64,000 bases of DNA from Sebastes aleutianus (lineage: Eukaryota; Chordata; Actinopteri; Perciformes; Sebastidae): the NCBI GenBank assembly GCA_916700875.1, contig CAKAKS010000062.1, positions 21,917,587 through 21,981,586 on the forward strand. The letters run 5' to 3'. The notes under the pieces are model-generated. The model saw only the letters and a list, made by a program, of their open reading frames with translations, was not told the DNA's origin and did not search any database. Both the position numbers and the translations under genes were made by a program. Below, piece by piece: positions 61,131 to 64,000 of the stretch. The number at the start of each line of letters is the position of its first letter. The first letter of the stretch is position 1.

Positions 61131-63104
61131 GGTCTGGTTAAGTCTAGACAATCATTGATTTGTTAAAGGTCAGGAGAGGATTATATAGCTCATAGAAGGT
61201 TAAGCAAAGATCACATTTATGTTTAGGAAAACCAGCATTATCTGTCAACCTGTGGTACTGACTGTGAATATATAGAATGTCTCCTGTGGTACGTGATGAA
61301 AGAGACAATTACAAAAAAAATAAATAAATAAAAATGAAAGTCTGTATTGAGCGAATAGTACAAAGTATTTCCCCTTGAGACGACTACAGAAGTGCACCTC
61401 AATGATGTTGCTGACTCTCACCCACAGCAGTAGATCAGTGTGTACCGGTGGGAGGATGTTAAGAGGATCCTCTCACCTCTGGACACACACACACACACAC
61501 TGCAGCAGTGTGTAGCAAGCTGTGAGCCTCTTTAATCTGTTACTGCATCCTCTCCGGACCACTCTGTCAGCACAGGAGGGGGAAAAGAGCAGGATTACGA
61601 CTCAGAGCCTCTCAATTTATTAGAGCCCTGCTGACTCCTGATACTTGACTCCAGTATTCCAGTTCAGCCTGATGCAAATCGGCTCCCAGCGAGACAAGAC
61701 ACAGAGCCGCCCACCGGGGAAGCGGAGCTGATGATGCACGGCACTCAAAAAGCAATAGAGATGACACGAGGAGGATTGCAGAGGACAGTAAGAGGAAGGT
61801 CGATTACATGAGGGGAGAACACATAAGAGATGAACAAAGAGGACGAGATAAGAGCAGAGAATAGGAAGTCGATCGGCTGACCAGACAGGTTAGTTTTGTA
61901 TTTATGTTATTGAGACATATCTGCAGCTGTTAGCAGATGTTGCTTCATCATTTCAAGCAGGGGCCATTAAAGCTGGGATGATTTTCAGGCCATTCGGATG
62001 TCACAGTGTTGCTTTATAGCTCACTTCACAGCTGCTTTCTGCTTAAGTTATTTCCCCCCGTGCTCACTCTCTCTGACACACTGCGGAGAGGAAATTGTGT
62101 GAAGTGCAAAACACCTTGAGCTGCTCGTCTGAATTATGGTGTTTGCAAAAGCTGACTCTGAGCCATCAGCATAAACCAAGGTCCCTCTATCACTCCACCA
62201 GGAAGTGGGTCTGTGAAATTTTATTAAACTGACATTTCACTGACAATGACGTGAATTTTTTCCAAGTTACTTTTTTATTTATCTGTGAAAAAAAGGTGAA
62301 AAATAAAAAAAAAAAGGTTGGCAGGTGATTCGTTGTTGTAATACTTATTTAAGCCACAAGAGGCTGAAGTGTGCAGGACTAAAAGCATTCACGTTTTCTT
62401 CCAGGTGAGCTTTAATTTCCCCATGCACTCTAAACACAAGGTACATAAAGTATATTGTGTGTTAGAAAGTTACGTAAATTAAAACTAAACACAGGAGAGA
62501 AAACAATTTACATCAGACTTTTTTTTTTTTTCTCATTTGCCTCTCAGGGTCTCCGTAGAGTCGTCATCACAGCAGGAAAAGAACATTTAGCTATAAAAAG
62601 GTACTCAGCCAGGAGTTGTGTGCTATATCCGCACCAGGTGTGAAAAGGATTATGAGAAGAGAGTTTCAAATTCTAAATTAATTATAGCTGAAGTTTGCTT
62701 TACTCTCGCTGGCTTCTCATTATGCCTGGTGCTGTAGCTTGTACGTCAATACACAACACCAGTTGATGAAATCTCTTTGTAACACTTGAAACAACCTCGG
62801 TGATTTGCTCATATCATCCTGGGGCTCATCTAAGCCCCCTGAAGTGACGTGTTCAAAGTTTTTTTTAACACAAATCCAACCAATTACTGGATTATTTTGC
62901 ATATTATTTACTTATTTGCTTGCTTTCTGGTCTGATTCTGGTTATATTTCCAAGCTCAAAAATTCAGAAATGTAACTGTGTATCACTCCCAGCGAGCTCC
63001 ACCGATCTACTGTACTGTATTTATTGAGATTTATGGGAGCACTGCAAGCCAAAGAGTGAATATAAAGTCTCTAAAAACTTTAAATTCCCAGCTAATCATA
63101 AATA
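61131..63104. other. Gene-free sequence
   Basis: It contains an (AC)9 tract and poly-A/T runs near 62300 and 62520. No gene is supported. Confidence 0.5.
61483..61500. repeat. (AC)9 microsatellite
   Basis: A short uninterrupted AC run. Confidence 0.95.
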
Positions 63105-63112
63105 ATCTGCAC

Positions 63113-63853
63113 TAGGGATGTCACCATAACAAAGATTTAGCATTCAATACCAATACCAGTGAAATTCCATTATTCTCGATACCAATTCGATAAAAATTTA
63201 AGTAAGTAAAGCAAAACAAATCTAATTTAAACAATAAATCTTCAACACACACTCCTTTATTACCGTTTGCGTACTGGTTTTTGTGAGGAAGTTAAACAGG
63301 TCATAATTCCCTCTCTATTATCTATTTTATATTGCTGTTATATCATCTCCTTAAAACAACTTTTTATTCAACTTTTTATTCAAGTTTCTCGCCAAAAAAC
63401 TACATTTTACAAGATTACATTTGAACACATCACGTTAGACTTAACTTTTGCACCTCCCGTGTTGAAATTGGCAGGACGAGAGCTAGTTGCACCTTGAATC
63501 TACCTCTGTGTATGAAACATGCTTTATAAATATAATCGCCTGGTAAGCAGCGCAGTCCTGCACGGAGCTAAAAGCTAACATTAACTAGCTCTCATCCTGC
63601 CGATTTCAACACAGATTTGTTGTTCGCAATGTAGCATTATCAGAGAAAAAATAGGGTGCGTCCCCTGGATGCATCGATAGTGAGTTTATTGCGTCTTAAA
63701 CACATTTTCTATCATTCCCGGGACGACAGGACATCGTCAGTCTCAAGCCCTGACGGTACGTACGGTACTGTAGAAAAACGAGTACTGTCACATTTTTGGA
63801 AACTTTGTCATCGACTTGGTACCGAAGTATCGGTTCTCATGACATCCTTGTTA
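63113..63853. mobile_element. hAT-like element (TAGGGATGTCAC end)
   Basis: The left end TAGGGATGTCACCATAAC and the right end ATGACATCCTTGTTA are inverted relatives, and GGTACC/GATACC words lie inside both. Flanking 8-mers ATCTGCAC (63105-63112) and TTCTGCAC (63854-63861) agree at 7 of 8. The 741-bp interior has no transposase. Confidence 0.83.
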
Positions 63854-64000
63854 TTCTGCACATCTATTGACTGCCAAGCACATTTGCCAACCTAATGTTA
63901 CTCAGGTAATTAGAGTGTTGAGTGAAGGGAGCTTTAATTTTGTTCTTTGCATGACAAAATGAAAAATCCCTGCTCTTAAATGTATGTCATTTTATTGACG

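Overview
This window reads as vertebrate nuclear DNA, almost certainly from a ray-finned fish and probably a percomorph. The evidence is an AT-rich background without dense open frames, (CA)n and (TAA)n microsatellites, and many copies of short non-autonomous DNA transposons of kinds I know from percomorph genomes. I find no complete protein-coding gene, no rRNA or tRNA gene, no CRISPR array and no operon structure. It is best read as a stretch of intergenic or large-intron DNA built from decayed unique sequence and about 35 mobile-element or repeat copies.

The dominant element (called family A here) has ends TAGGGCTGTCAA / TTGACAGCCCTA and leaves 8-bp target-site duplications, so it is a hAT-type non-autonomous element. 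Eight full or partial copies are present: 3075, 8679, 11368, 13197, 18940, 24449, 43515 and 58789. Three of them lie inside other hAT-like elements (2989-3661, 8559-9031, 18822-19619) whose own 8-bp duplications can still be read. Further hAT-like elements lie at 39218-40088 (perfect duplication), 41522-42178 and 63113-63853. A TTAA-flanked element sits at 52109-52574, and an almost perfectly self-complementary foldback element at 60293-60731. Other dispersed families have two to four copies each: R2 (6031, 22466, 35804), G (15292, 23056, 26015, 32401) and F (17380, 31440, 31905). Single copies include H (33676) and K (37783).

Two minisatellites stand out: a 42-bp unit near 4.7 kb and a 30-bp unit near 17.6 kb, the latter an internal expansion of family F. 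Three perfect inverted repeats with loops of only 4-5 nt lie within 1.6 kb at 49914-51497.

The only protein-like signals are weak. They are a 42-codon open tail after a good splice acceptor (17113-17240), a possible signal-peptide first exon with a strong donor (50322-50381), a decayed retroelement fragment (55290-55700) and a short protein-like frame on the minus strand (21438-21640). Several repeats carry good matches to regulatory motifs: a DR1 nuclear-receptor site in family A, an estrogen-response-type palindrome in H, and a CRE plus a CTCF-like core in R2. These are the best leads for biological function, but no activity can be inferred from sequence alone.

Repeat families were identified by reading and from memory of fish genomes. 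Boundaries without a stated target duplication are approximate.
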